Counted from the first letter of the stretch, positions 26,478 to 36,077 are shown. The stretch is DNA of 64,000 nucleotides from Bacillus cereus ATCC 14579 (GCF_000007825.1 NC_004722.1:2644501-2708500); one strand, 5' to 3'. Notes: a model not told the origin generated them from the letters alone. Translations and numbers: made by a program.

Positions 26478-27494
26478 TTGTATACATATGATAAGTTGAT
26501 TTCTTGGGTAGAGGATATAAAAGAAAAAAATCATAGTTCTGCTACAGCACTTTGTATTATAAAAGATAATAAAATCGTACTAGAGCATTATAGTGGTTAT
26601 CACTCAAATACATCTACAACCAAGAGAGTAACAGCATCTTCACAATTTAACGTTGCTTCTGCTAGAAAAAGTTATTTAGGATTAATGATAGCGTATGCGC
26701 TTTATGAGGGGAAAATAAACTCTATTGATGATGAAGCGATAAAATATTTTAAAGACTTTGATCCTGCATTGCTTAGTAAAACGACGATAAGACATTTAGT
26801 AACACATTCGCACGGATTAGAAGAAACGAATGACAGGACAATTTTTCGTGAATTTGCACCGGGGCAATCATGGGCGTATAGAGATATTAATGTAAGAATG
26901 ATGACACGTCTTATTTATCAGCTATATAACAAAAGTTTTCCTGAATTGTTAAAGGAGCGTGTGTTTAAGCCTGCTAATTTTCAAGAAACAGGTTGGAGAG
27001 TTCAGCGAGATGAAAATTTAGTTGACGTTGTTAATAATCCAAATGAAGACGCAATTAGTGAAATTGGTACGGTAGATGACGGTACTGAAAAAAATTTGTT
27101 TGTCTCAGCTAGAGAATTTGCGCAGTGGGGCAATCTTCATTTAAATCAAGGTGGGATAGATGGTAAACAAATTGTTCCAAAAGAAGTTATAAAAATCGCT
27201 ACGAGTTTGCAGAGTCCAACATATATAAACAAAGAGCTACCACAAAATGGATTGTTTTGGTTCATCCAAAATGAGCCTGCGCAATTAAGCGAACTTGGTG
27301 AACGTGTTCCAAAAGGGTCGTATCAAATATTAGGGATTACTGGATCGACCATTTTAGTAATACCTGAATATAATGTAGTTGTTGCAAAAATGTATAACAA
27401 AAGATATAACTACGGTGGTGATAATTACTTATATTATTTACGTGAATTTAGTAATTTAGTCGCAGATACATTTAGTAACGGTAATAGGGCATAA
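26478..27494 (+). CDS. serine hydrolase, beta-lactamase fold
   Basis: Beta-lactamase-related protein (338 aa) of the class C / esterase group. The SxxK motif is SARK (in NVASARKSYLGL). The second motif is a YRDIN variant in SWAYRDINVRMM. No signal peptide or membrane segment is seen, so a cytoplasmic esterase or peptidase is likelier than a penicillinase. TTG at 26478 has AAGGGGG upstream; an in-frame ATG shortly after lacks a site. It follows the bacteriocin precursor by 100 bases; whether it is linked to it is unknown. Confidence 0.85.
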   Translation: MYTYDKLISWVEDIKEKNHSSATALCIIKDNKIVLEHYSGYHSNTSTTKRVTASSQFNVASARKSYLGLMIAYALYEGKINSIDDEAIKYFKDFDPALLSKTTIRHLVTHSHGLEETNDRTIFREFAPGQSWAYRDINVRMMTRLIYQLYNKSFPELLKERVFKPANFQETGWRVQRDENLVDVVNNPNEDAISEIGTVDDGTEKNLFVSAREFAQWGNLHLNQGGIDGKQIVPKEVIKIATSLQSPTYINKELPQNGLFWFIQNEPAQLSELGERVPKGSYQILGITGSTILVIPEYNVVVAKMYNKRYNYGGDNYLYYLREFSNLVADTFSNGNRA

Positions 27495-27525
27495 TTACTC
27501 CTATAACGAAAAGGGGTGATTGAAA

Positions 27526-27669
27526 GTGAAAGATAAAGTGAACAAAAATAAAAAGCAAAATATAAAAGATGTAAATACAGAGCAAAATGCAATTTATAGC
27601 GATCCTAAAGATGCAGCTAATATGCAAACTGTACCGCAGCCGAAAGATTTTGATGAAATCGAATATTAA
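27526..27669 (+). CDS. 47-residue hydrophilic hypothetical protein
   Basis: Short frame starting GTG seven bases after AAGGGGTG. The peptide begins MKDKVNKNKKQNIKDVNTEQ, highly charged and Asn/Gln-rich, and ends KDFDEIEY. Low complexity and lack of hydrophobic segments suggest an unstructured protein, as in small acid-soluble or stress peptides of Bacillus. Good translation signals support it; it lies 31 bases after the serine hydrolase and may be cotranscribed. Function unknown. Confidence 0.55.
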   Translation: MKDKVNKNKKQNIKDVNTEQNAIYSDPKDAANMQTVPQPKDFDEIEY

Positions 27670-27813
27670 TTTTTCATCCGACTATATGATGAATGAAAAA
27701 TACGTCTTAAGTCTCATAACATTTAAGAAATTATTTGATAACATATATACATAAGCATTTGAAAATGTCTTATCTTAACAAAGCTTTCTTTAGAAATATC
27801 TGATATAACCTGC

Positions 27814-27844
27814 AAAAGGCACTTCTTTATGAAGTGTCTTTTTG
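27814..27844 (+). terminator. rho-independent terminator
   Basis: AAAAGGCACTTC / GAAGTGTCTTTTT arms with a five-base loop. Confidence 0.88.
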
Positions 27845-27948
27845 TGTATATGAATTTAATTACCATTTTCCGTACAGTATCTTGCAATTTATGATGGATA
27901 TACTAACTGTGAAAATTCATGTCAAGATAAAAGAAGGGGACAGTTAGT

Positions 27949-29157
27949 ATGAAACAAACTTCTATAAATTCGTTACTAATTGTTCTAGGTACAATCATTG
28001 TTCAAATTGGCCTTGGAACAATTTATACATGGAGTTTATTTAATCAACCCCTTGTAAGTAAGTTTGGATGGAATCTTAATGCAGTAGCGATAACTTTCTC
28101 CATAACAAGTTTTTCTTTATCATTCTCAACTTTATTTGCAGCAAAGTTACAGAAAAAATTAGGACTTCGGAAACTTATTGCTACTGCAGGAATTGTTTTA
28201 GGACTCGGCTTAATACTTAGTTCACAAGTTTCTTCCTTACCACTATTATATTTATTAGCTGGTGTCGTTGTTGGTTATGCGGATGGAACAGCTTATATTA
28301 CATCACTATCTAATTTAATTAAATGGTTTCCAAATCGGAAAGGGCTTATTTCAGGTATATCTGTATCAGCGTATGGAATGGGCAGCTTAATCTTTAGATA
28401 TATAAACGGAAATCTTATCGATAACCTTGGTGTATCACAAGCATTCTTATATTGGGGTATTATCGTGTTACTTTTAGTGTTAATCGGATCGTTCTTCTTA
28501 CGTGAGGCAATTGTAAGTAATGCTGTAACTGAAACATTACACAATGACTATACTCCGCGTGAAATGATGCGAACGAAACAAGTATATCTGCTATTTTTTA
28601 TGTTATTCACCTCGTGTATGGGTGGTTTGTATTTAATCAGTATGGTAAAAGATATCGGCGTACAACTTGTTGGACTTAGCGCAGCAACCGCTGCAAACGC
28701 CGTTGCTATGATTGCAATCTTTAATACAGTAGGTAGAATCATTCTTGGGACGTTATCAGATAAAATCGGGCGAATGAAAATTGTCTCTGCAACGTTTATT
28801 ATTATAGGTTTGTCAGTCTTTACTTTAAGTTTTATTCCGCTAAATTACGGAATCTATTTTGCTTGTGTAGCAAGTGTCGCCTTTTGCTTCGGCGGTAATA
28901 TAACTATATTCCCAGCTATTGTCGGAGATTTCTTTGGATTAAAAAACCATAGTACAAATTACGGGATTGTCTACCAAGGTTTCGGATTTGGTGCGCTTGC
29001 AGGATCATTTATTGGAGCGATACTCGGGGGATTTCAACCAACTTTCATTATAATCGGTGTTTTAAGTGTTATTTCCTTCATTATTTCAATATTAATCCGT
29101 CCACCAAATGTAGAAAAGAAAAAGGAACTAAAACATTTACATCGGAAAGTGGCGTAA
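27949..29157 (+). CDS. MFS transporter, oxalate/formate antiporter (OFA) family
   Basis: Twelve-helix permease of 402 aa. Family marks are the first helix with IYTWSLFNQPL, the tract GVVVGYADGTAYITSLSNLIKWFPNRKGLISG between helices 4 and 5, and DKIGRMK after helix 8. The OFA family includes oxalate:formate exchangers and YhjX-like pyruvate or monocarboxylate transporters; the residues do not fix the substrate. ATG at 27949 follows GGGGACAG. Single gene with its own terminator. Confidence 0.9.
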   Translation: MKQTSINSLLIVLGTIIVQIGLGTIYTWSLFNQPLVSKFGWNLNAVAITFSITSFSLSFSTLFAAKLQKKLGLRKLIATAGIVLGLGLILSSQVSSLPLLYLLAGVVVGYADGTAYITSLSNLIKWFPNRKGLISGISVSAYGMGSLIFRYINGNLIDNLGVSQAFLYWGIIVLLLVLIGSFFLREAIVSNAVTETLHNDYTPREMMRTKQVYLLFFMLFTSCMGGLYLISMVKDIGVQLVGLSAATAANAVAMIAIFNTVGRIILGTLSDKIGRMKIVSATFIIIGLSVFTLSFIPLNYGIYFACVASVAFCFGGNITIFPAIVGDFFGLKNHSTNYGIVYQGFGFGALAGSFIGAILGGFQPTFIIIGVLSVISFIISILIRPPNVEKKKELKHLHRKVA

Positions 29158-29159
29158 TA

Positions 29160-29193
29160 CTAAAAAGAGTCCTAATATAGGGCTCTTTTTAGT
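29160..29193 (+). terminator. rho-independent terminator of the OFA transporter gene
   Basis: CTAAAAAGAGTCCT / AGGGCTCTTTTTAG arms just after the stop codon. Confidence 0.9.
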
Positions 29194-29407
29194 ACAAAAC
29201 ATTTTTTGTGTAGAGAGAATAGAGTTATTTAATTTAAAATGAAATGAGTAGCAGATACTTAGAATATTCATATTGTTTTATAAAGGAACTAACATGTTGC
29301 TAAAAACATTTAGAAAATTACAGTTAACAAACTTTGTGATGGAACGTGCACTTCATTCATAGACCATTATTTTCTTATCAGTTTACAATGAAAGTAGTTG
29401 GCTTTTA

Positions 29408-30034
29408 TTGATTACAACCATAATTTCTTCTGTTGTGGCATTCGCTACAACAAATATTGATGACATTTTTATACTACTTGTTTTATTTTCACAAGTAAGA
29501 ACAGAAGTAATTAGGAAAGAAGGAAGAGCTGTCCGCGAAAAAGCTACGAGAAAAAAACTTTATATTGTTATTGGACAATATTTAGGATTTAGTATGATTA
29601 TTTTTCTAAGTATCATTGGGTCTTTAAGCTCTTTTTTCATTCCTGTTTCGTGGATTGGATTATTAGGATTCGTGCCAATTTATATGGGGGTTAAAGGACT
29701 ATTGTCACTTCGTTCTTATAAAAGTAATGAAGTTATCGATAACGTTACTGTTTCATTATTTAAAGTAGCTTCAATTACATTAGCTAATGGAGCTGACAAT
29801 ATTTCGATTTATATACCAATGTTTGCTAGTCAAACTCTAGAAACAAATATCGTTACATTAGTTATCTTTTTTTCCATGATAGCGATATGGTGTTTTATTA
29901 GCTACAAATTGATAAAAGCTCCTATACTAGCTAAAGTACTTGAGGAAAACTGTCATATTATTGTTCCAATTGTTCTAATTGGTTTAGGAATGTTCATTCT
30001 TTTTCGTAGTGGTACAATTGGACTATTCTCCTAA
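29408..30034 (+). CDS. CadD-family cadmium resistance transporter
   Basis: Membrane protein of 208 aa with five to six helices and the signature TTNIDDIFILLVLFSQ in the first third, repeated as TLANGADNISIYIPMFA in the second half. This matches CadD of staphylococci, which gives low-level cadmium resistance by binding or exporting the ion, and the LysE-like superfamily. Start TTG at 29408 has only a moderate site (AAAGTAGTTGG), so the N-terminus is uncertain. No cadX/ArsR regulator is near. Confidence 0.82.
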   Translation: MITTIISSVVAFATTNIDDIFILLVLFSQVRTEVIRKEGRAVREKATRKKLYIVIGQYLGFSMIIFLSIIGSLSSFFIPVSWIGLLGFVPIYMGVKGLLSLRSYKSNEVIDNVTVSLFKVASITLANGADNISIYIPMFASQTLETNIVTLVIFFSMIAIWCFISYKLIKAPILAKVLEENCHIIVPIVLIGLGMFILFRSGTIGLFS

Positions 30035-30284
30035 GGTGTTGAAATAACGGAAGTTTTCATAAAAAAGAATTGAACAATTTTAATATTTTTTGAGCAATTA
30101 TATTCATTGAAATTAATTAGATTCTACACAACGTATATAAGTCTTATTACAGATGAAATGTAGTAGGGCTTTTTTTATTTTAGTGAAATGAAACAATTGT
30201 ATTAGTGATCTACGACTATTATTTAGACAGGACATTAGCATTATGAAGTTGAATAGCTATCGTAAAAGGAGCGTGATAATTAAA

Positions 30285-30710
30285 ATGAAAATAGTAAAAC
30301 AATGGGTCCAAGAAGATAGTGATTACATAAGAGAAAAAGTAATTGAATATAACCAAAAACATATTTCAGATGAAGAGAAAAAGCCTTCAGAAAAAATTAG
30401 TTTTATAGTGAGAAATGAAAAGGGGAAAATTGTAGGTGGAATAACTGCAATTACATTTTGGCACCACGTACATGTTGATTTCCTGTGGGTTTCTGAAGAA
30501 TATAGACACGAAGGTTATGGAACCAAGTTAATAAAACTTATTGAAGAATTTGCAATTGAAAAAGAGTGCAGGTTAATCAATTTAGATACTTTTAGTTTCC
30601 AAGCTCCTGATTTTTATAAGAAGCATGGATATAAAGTAATCGGAGTAAGTGAAGATTATCCGAAAGGACATAATCATTATTATTTAGAAAAACGGCTAAA
30701 AAGTATATAG
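30285..30710 (+). CDS. GNAT family N-acetyltransferase
   Basis: Small GNAT of 141 aa. Acetyl-CoA-binding loop is SEEYRHEGYGTKLIKLI; the fold then continues INLDTFSFQAPDFYKKHGYKVIG. The length and the sequence FWHHVHVDFLWV are typical of the PanM/YncA-like short GNATs with unknown substrates. ATG at 30285 follows AAAAGGAG; an in-frame ATG at 30243 has no site. Single gene; a strong terminator lies about 100 bases downstream. Confidence 0.88.
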   Translation: MKIVKQWVQEDSDYIREKVIEYNQKHISDEEKKPSEKISFIVRNEKGKIVGGITAITFWHHVHVDFLWVSEEYRHEGYGTKLIKLIEEFAIEKECRLINLDTFSFQAPDFYKKHGYKVIGVSEDYPKGHNHYYLEKRLKSI

Positions 30711-30806
30711 AATTTGTTAACATTAGTATTTGGAATACAAATGCAATAAGGGCGAGGTTATTATTAATTTCAGTATTAATTGGATCAATTTTTATTCTAA
30801 AACTGC

Positions 30807-30850
30807 AAGAACGTACTTTGGATACTCTTCCTAAGGTACGTTCTTTTTTT
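30807..30850 (+). terminator. rho-independent terminator
   Basis: AAGAACGTAC / GTACGTTCTT arms with a 23-base loop and T7. Confidence 0.85.
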
Positions 30851-30989
30851 ATATCAGTAGCCTATTCTTATTAACTCCACCAATAGTGGTAAAGGCAAGA
30901 CTTAACTAACTTATATATATTAAAAGGAGTTAATGGTAGAATGAATAGAAGACAGAAAATTCCTTTTATTAAAAATAGAGGAGGTACAT

Positions 30990-31547
30990 ATGAAAAAAGT
31001 TAATGTTACATACGCGATTTTGTACGATAAAACTAATGAAAAGATTTTAATGGTAAAAAACAAAGGGGAAAATGGTTCTTATTATACATTACCAGGTGGC
31101 GCAGTTAAATTAGGAGAAACATTGGAAGAAGCAGTAATTCGAGAAGTAAAAGAAGAAACAGGGTTACATATAAACGTAAAAGGGATTTATTCTATCAGCG
31201 AAGCCTTTTTCGAGGAAAGAGATCATCATGCAATTTTCTTTAATTTTCTAGGTGAAATAATTGGCGGAGAGACATATATATCAAGGCCAAAAGAAATTGA
31301 AGAGATTACTTGGATGGAATTACATATAGCAGCTCCATATTTACGCATACCAGAACATTTACTAGATTTATTACAAAAGAAAGAAACAGTACCTTATTTT
31401 TTTAACCGGAACCAATTCGTTTCACTCAATCTTCATAAAAATATTATCTCATGTAAGGCGGGGAAAACATGGAGTTTATCGTTAATCACAAACAATTCAC
31501 TCAAGCACTTTCAGAAGTCAACAAAGCAATATCAACAAAATTTTTAA
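30990..31547 (+). CDS. Nudix hydrolase overlapping the second dnaN
   Basis: The first about 135 residues are a normal Nudix enzyme with the full box (GGAVKLGETLEEAVIREVKEE followed by TG) and a C-terminal strand EEITWMEL. The last 50 residues are unlike any Nudix tail and overlap the start of dnaN by 79 bases in another frame. A T7 run lies at 31397-31403; with eight T's the protein would stop directly after VPYFF, at a normal length. So the overlap may be an artefact of a one-base deletion. ATG at 30990 follows GAGGAGG. Confidence 0.85.
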   Translation: MKKVNVTYAILYDKTNEKILMVKNKGENGSYYTLPGGAVKLGETLEEAVIREVKEETGLHINVKGIYSISEAFFEERDHHAIFFNFLGEIIGGETYISRPKEIEEITWMELHIAAPYLRIPEHLLDLLQKKETVPYFFNRNQFVSLNLHKNIISCKAGKTWSLSLITNNSLKHFQKSTKQYQQNF

Positions 31548-32599
31548 TTCCTATATTATCTGGTATAAAAATAACTGCAGATCAATCTGGAATTACTTTA
31601 ATTGCAAGTAACTCGAATATTTTTATTGAAAAATTCATTCCTGTTTTAATTGAAGACGAAAAGATTGCAACTATTTTAAAGGCAGGAACTATTGTTGTAC
31701 CTGCAAAGTATTTCATTGAAATAATAAAGAAAATGCCAAGTGATATAGCAATAAAAAGTAAGAATGAGCAAATTATTAAGATACAATCAGAAGAAATCAC
31801 ATTAAGTTTAAATGGATTTCCTGCAGATGAGTTTCCGAATGTACCACTTATAGACAATCATGCAGAAATCAAAGTAGAGACAGAGCAATTGATTGAAGTA
31901 TTTAAACAAACAGTTTTTGCGGTAGCAAAAAATGAATCTAGACCTGTTCTTACTGGGGTGCATATAGAGTTATCTAATAATAAGTTAATTTGTGCTGCAA
32001 CTGACTCACATAGACTAGCGATACGTGAAACGCTACTTTCCTCAGATGTAAAAGCAAATTGTATTGTACCAAGCGCAACCATTAATGAACTTCTAAAATT
32101 AATGAACAGCAATTCGGAATTCGTATATATCTACTTTTCGGAGAGTCATATTATATTTACGTTTGGAACAACTACATTATATTCAAGACTAATTGAAGGG
32201 AAATATCCTAATATTTCTAACCTTATTCCAAATGATTTTAAAACGATTATTAACGTAGATAGAAAAAAGATATTACAAGGTGTAGACCGATCAAGTTTAT
32301 TAGCAAGTGAATGGGCCAATAACAATGTTAACTTAGAAATCATAAACGAATCCACAATTAAAATTTCTTCAAACGCTTCTCAAATTGGGAAAATATCCGA
32401 AACGCAACAAATAGATGCGATTCAAGGTGAAAAACAATTAAATATATCTTTCGATGGGCGTTTTATGGTTGATGCTTTACGAGCAATAAAAGAAGAAACG
32501 ATTACTTTAAGCTTTGGCGGTTCTATGAGACCGATATTGATTGAAGCAGGAGAACAATCTGCAGCAGTACATCTTATATCACCAGTAAGAGCGTATTAG
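31469..32599 (+). CDS. DNA polymerase III beta subunit, second sliding clamp (DnaN2)
   Basis: Processivity clamp that encircles DNA and tethers polymerase. The three beta-clamp domains fill 376 aa; recognisable parts are PILSGIKI, SRPVLTGVHIEL, ATDSHRLAIRE and the C-terminal ending ISPVRAY (chromosomal DnaN usually ends LPVRTY). The main dnaN sits at oriC beside dnaA, so this is the paralogue known from the B. cereus group. Its differences from the main clamp and its isolation suggest a special repair or mobile-element role (inference). ATG follows AAGGCGGGG. Confidence 0.92.
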   Translation: MEFIVNHKQFTQALSEVNKAISTKFLIPILSGIKITADQSGITLIASNSNIFIEKFIPVLIEDEKIATILKAGTIVVPAKYFIEIIKKMPSDIAIKSKNEQIIKIQSEEITLSLNGFPADEFPNVPLIDNHAEIKVETEQLIEVFKQTVFAVAKNESRPVLTGVHIELSNNKLICAATDSHRLAIRETLLSSDVKANCIVPSATINELLKLMNSNSEFVYIYFSESHIIFTFGTTTLYSRLIEGKYPNISNLIPNDFKTIINVDRKKILQGVDRSSLLASEWANNNVNLEIINESTIKISSNASQIGKISETQQIDAIQGEKQLNISFDGRFMVDALRAIKEETITLSFGGSMRPILIEAGEQSAAVHLISPVRAY

Positions 32600-32637
32600 G
32601 GATAGAGGAAGGAATTACATTATGTACAAGCAGACTA

Positions 32638-32661
32638 TTGATTTATGAAATCATAAATCAA
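32638..32661. repeat. 24-base perfect palindrome downstream of dnaN2
   Basis: TTGATTTATGA at 32638-32648 and TCATAAATCAA at 32651-32661, separated by two A's. It has no T tract and so looks more like a protein-binding operator than a terminator. It sits between dnaN2 and the beta-helix protein gene. Confidence 0.6.
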
Positions 32662-32813
32662 TACATTATAAGAATGATGTATTAGTAAAGCAAACAGTTT
32701 ACTAAATCCTACATAATATAATTCAATCATAGACAAAGCAGCAATGGTAATCTGAAATACAAAGCAAAATAATAATAACCTCAATATAAAAGCCATAGAT
32801 TAATCGATATGGG

Positions 32814-33747
32814 GTGAGTATGATGAAGAAAATAATTGTTTTACTCATTGGTATAGTTTTAATTACTTTTGCTTTTTATCAATACAACAAAAAAAACTAT
32901 GCAGCTAAAAGTACTAACTTGTATGTAGAAAACTTTAAAGGGGAAAATGATTCAATAAAAATACAATCTGCTATTAATAAAGCAGAATCTAGTAAAATTA
33001 AAACGGTATTACTTGATGATAAGAAGTATAAAATTACGTCACCAATCATTGTTAAAAAAGGTGTGAAATTATTATTTGGTTATGGATCCCAATTTGTAGT
33101 TGAGGGAAACTTTAGAGTTCTAGAACTGGAGAACAACGCATCCATTGAAGGAGCGTATATAGCTATTGACGATCCTAAATTTAACTCTGAAGTTATTTAT
33201 TTAGACGGTAAAAATAAATATTATAACACTTGGAACAAAACACAAATAAAAGATATAAATATTATCAATTGGACGGAAACGAATAAAGGTACCGGAATTT
33301 CTTTATACTCTGCTGGAAAAGAAAATGAAATTTCGTTTGTTAACTTCGAAAACATTAAAATTGTAGGAATGGAAACCGGACTAAAATTAGTAGCAAAAAA
33401 ACCGAGCACCGGACAAGCTTGGATAAATGCCAATCGTTTTATGAACTTTTCTTTAGAAGACTGTGTAAATATGATTTATATGGATAGTCAAGTAACTACG
33501 CCAAATGAAATTAGTGGGAATCAATTTACAAATCTTCAAATACAGCCTTCAAATAAAACAAAAAGCATTATAAAAGTAAGTGGTCAGCATAATGAATTTC
33601 ATGGGATGGTTTGGGATTTAAATAAAATAAAACATGAAACCGAACTCATTGAACTGACTGATAAGAGTATGAATTACAGTGGTTGAAATGTCCAGTGTAC
33701 CAGCAAATAGAGTTTTAGATAGTGGGAAATCCAATATTGTGAAATAA
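32814..33747 (+). pseudogene. exported parallel beta-helix (pectate-lyase-like) protein, frameshifted near the end
   Basis: An N-terminal hydrophobic segment (residues 5-24) acts as signal or anchor. The body shows short repeats rich in Asn, Ile and Gly (for example KDINIINWTETNKGTGISLYSAG and ENIKIVGMETGLKL) typical of right-handed beta-helix surface or polysaccharide-modifying proteins. The frame stops at 33686 after NYSG, but the next frame continues VEMSSVPANRVLDSGKSN to a stop at 33745-33747. A one-base change near 33680-33682 therefore joins them; the full protein is about 310 aa. The start GTATGATGAAG region offers ATG at 32814 or two codons on. Substrate unknown. Confidence 0.65.
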
Positions 33748-33759
33748 GTTTAAATACAG

Positions 33760-33800
33760 AAAAAAGAGCGAATTCTTTATAAGAGGATTCGCTCTTTTTA
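33760..33800. terminator. bidirectional terminator
   Basis: AAAAAGAGCGAAT / ATTCGCTCTTTTT arms, shared by the beta-helix gene and the convergent MBL gene. Confidence 0.88.
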
Positions 33801-33810
33801 TATTTTAAAA

Positions 33811-34773
33811 TTAAATTTCCTTCCACCAAGCGGATGAAGGATAATTTGTAGATTTTAACGTAATAGATTCACCAATTTGAGGCGTTGTAATTTTAACTCC
33901 TAAACGGTTAGCTTCTTTCGTAACACGTTCTATCGGGTCACTCCATTCGTGTAATGCTAACGTAAAGGCACCCCAATGAATCGGAAGAAGTAATTCTCCT
34001 TTAACATCAATATGAGCTTGTACCGTTTCTTCAGGCAACATATGAATAGCAGACCACCTCGGATCATATTGCCCGCATTCCATTAATGTAAGATCGAATG
34101 GACCGTATTTATCACCAATTTCCTTAAAGTGAGGGGTATAACCGCTATCACCACTAAAGAAAATTTTAGTCTCTTGACCAAGAATAAGCCATGAACACCA
34201 TAATGAACGATCTCTATCTGTCATACCACGTCCCGAGAAATGCCTTGCAGGCGCACATACTAACTTAATATTATCAAACGTAATTTCGTCCCACCAATTA
34301 TGTTCACTAATTTTACTAGGCGAAACACCCCATTTAATAAGATATTGCGCAACTCCAGTTGGAACATAAAAGTGCTTTGCGCGATCTTTTAACTGCATAA
34401 TACTTTTGTAATTCAAATGATCATAGTGATTATGAGAAATGATAATCGCATCAATTTCTTGAAGGTCATCACGTTCTAAAGAAAAAGTACCACTATAGCG
34501 TTTACTATTAAACAAAGGAAATGGGGAAGAGGCATCTCCAAACATAGGGTCTAATAATAGTTTTTTACCTTCTATTTTCAAAAGAGAAGCAGAATGGCCA
34601 AACCATGTAACACTCTCTAACGATTCATTATCTTTATTTGATAAAACGATAGGCAAATCCTTTATAGGACGCAGCTTTGATTTTATTTTAAAGTAATCCG
34701 TCATTAAACTTATAATATCTTTCGGTTTAAAACTCATATCAGTATGAATTTGATTTGTATATTTCTTATTCAT
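33811..34773 (-). CDS. MBL-fold metallo-hydrolase (NAPE-PLD/UlaG-like)
   Basis: Zinc-dependent hydrolase of the metallo-beta-lactamase fold, 320 aa. Ligand motifs: HNHYDHLN (HxHxDH), the histidine in APARHFSGRG, the aspartate in FFSGDSGY, and the C-terminal PIHWGAF. The RHFSGRGMTDRDRSLWCSW segment is characteristic of the NAPE-PLD/RomA subgroup, which cleaves phospholipid-like or lactone substrates. No signal peptide. ATG at 34773 follows AAAAGGAGAACG. Single gene, convergent with the beta-helix gene. Confidence 0.92.
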   Translation of the reverse strand: MNKKYTNQIHTDMSFKPKDIISLMTDYFKIKSKLRPIKDLPIVLSNKDNESLESVTWFGHSASLLKIEGKKLLLDPMFGDASSPFPLFNSKRYSGTFSLERDDLQEIDAIIISHNHYDHLNYKSIMQLKDRAKHFYVPTGVAQYLIKWGVSPSKISEHNWWDEITFDNIKLVCAPARHFSGRGMTDRDRSLWCSWLILGQETKIFFSGDSGYTPHFKEIGDKYGPFDLTLMECGQYDPRWSAIHMLPEETVQAHIDVKGELLLPIHWGAFTLALHEWSDPIERVTKEANRLGVKITTPQIGESITLKSTNYPSSAWWKEI

Positions 34774-35069
34774 TCGTTCTCCTTTTTACGATTAACAATT
34801 TACGTATGTTGTTATTGTAGCTATTTGTAGTTTAAACTATATTATTTTACCTTTCATCTAAATTGCCTTGTATTTCATAAATTCGTCAAATTCATTATTT
34901 GTATCTATAAAGTACAAATTGCACAGTGGCAGCTAAAACAAATATTAAGTACATGTAAATTGTTTTTATTTAGTAAATTCCTTCTTATACGCAACAAAGA
35001 ACATACGTTTCGTTGTATGTTATAGAAGAAAATATGTCTCTAATAAAAGAAAGGAAGGAGAGGACGTAA

Positions 35070-36065
35070 GTGCAAATAGAGAGAAAAAAGAACTCAAAAT
35101 GTAAACTATCAAAATCGGAAATCATTCATTTGTATACTGAAGGGAAGAGCACCTCAGAAATCGCCATGCTTGCTAATGTGTCTGCAAGGTATATTCGTAT
35201 GGTTTTATCAGACAATAACGTACCAAGGCGCGCTATAGGGAGTTGGAAGAGAAAGTATGACATAACAGAAGATTATTTTAAAACGTGGTCAAACAATATG
35301 GCTTATATTTTAGGGTTTATAGCAGCAGATGGTGTTATACAGAAAGAAAATCAATGTGTCAGTATATCTCAAAAAGAAAGTTATATTTTAGAAGATATAA
35401 AAAAAGAACTAAAAACAAACCAGCCACTTTATCAAAACAAAAAAACAGGCGTATATATGCTAAATATTAATAGCAAAACAATAAAAGACGACCTTATGAA
35501 CATACACGGAATTATGCCATGTAAATCATTTAACATCGAATTTCCTTTTGTACCAGAAGAATATTTGCATCATTTTGTTCGTGGGTATTTTGATGGGGAT
35601 GGTTACGTCAAGTATGAAACTTATACAGTTAATTTCGTAGGTGGATCATATAACTTTATGAATTCTTTACATCAAATTCTTCAAAATCGCAATTTACGAG
35701 CCGATTTACTAAATCAAAACAAACATTATCGTGTTATTTTATCTGGAAGAAAATCAATACAACTATTTTCAAATTGGATTTATAAAGACAAAGATATTTA
35801 TTTGCATAGAAAATATGAAGTGTTTCAGAAAGAAAGTCTGAGTTTAGATCAATTACAAGATCGAAAATTAAAACAAACTCAAACTGCTGTTAAGCAAAGA
35901 AAACAAAGTTTCCTTGAAGAATATATGAAAAATAAATGTAATGCTATAACTTGTTCAAATTTAGAAATAAGCGAATCGGCTTTCAAACGTTGGCTAAAAA
36001 ATGATAATCAATTTAAAAGAGATTATGAAAAGATTAATTTAACAATGTCCACTAGCGATAACTAA
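35070..36065 (+). CDS. free-standing LAGLIDADG homing endonuclease with N-terminal HTH
   Basis: Site-specific DNA endonuclease of 331 aa. Residues 12-50 form a helix-turn-helix (IIHLYTEGKSTSEIAMLAN, then SARYIRMVL). Two LAGLIDADG helices follow: MAYILGFIAADG near residue 80 with acidic residue at about 87, and HFVRGYFDGDG near 170 with Asp at about 177, so it can act as a monomer. A second helix-turn-helix-like region lies near residues 290-315. It is not inside an intron or intein here: both flanks are intact intergenic DNA with a private promoter region and terminator. GTG start follows AAGGAAGGAGAGG. Possible role in mobility or a domesticated regulator. Confidence 0.85.
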   Translation: MQIERKKNSKCKLSKSEIIHLYTEGKSTSEIAMLANVSARYIRMVLSDNNVPRRAIGSWKRKYDITEDYFKTWSNNMAYILGFIAADGVIQKENQCVSISQKESYILEDIKKELKTNQPLYQNKKTGVYMLNINSKTIKDDLMNIHGIMPCKSFNIEFPFVPEEYLHHFVRGYFDGDGYVKYETYTVNFVGGSYNFMNSLHQILQNRNLRADLLNQNKHYRVILSGRKSIQLFSNWIYKDKDIYLHRKYEVFQKESLSLDQLQDRKLKQTQTAVKQRKQSFLEEYMKNKCNAITCSNLEISESAFKRWLKNDNQFKRDYEKINLTMSTSDN

Positions 36066-36077
36066 ATATAAAATCCT

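Noticed and set aside
35070..36065. Group I intron containing the endonuclease
   Set aside because: No split host gene on either side and no intron core pairing elements recognised.
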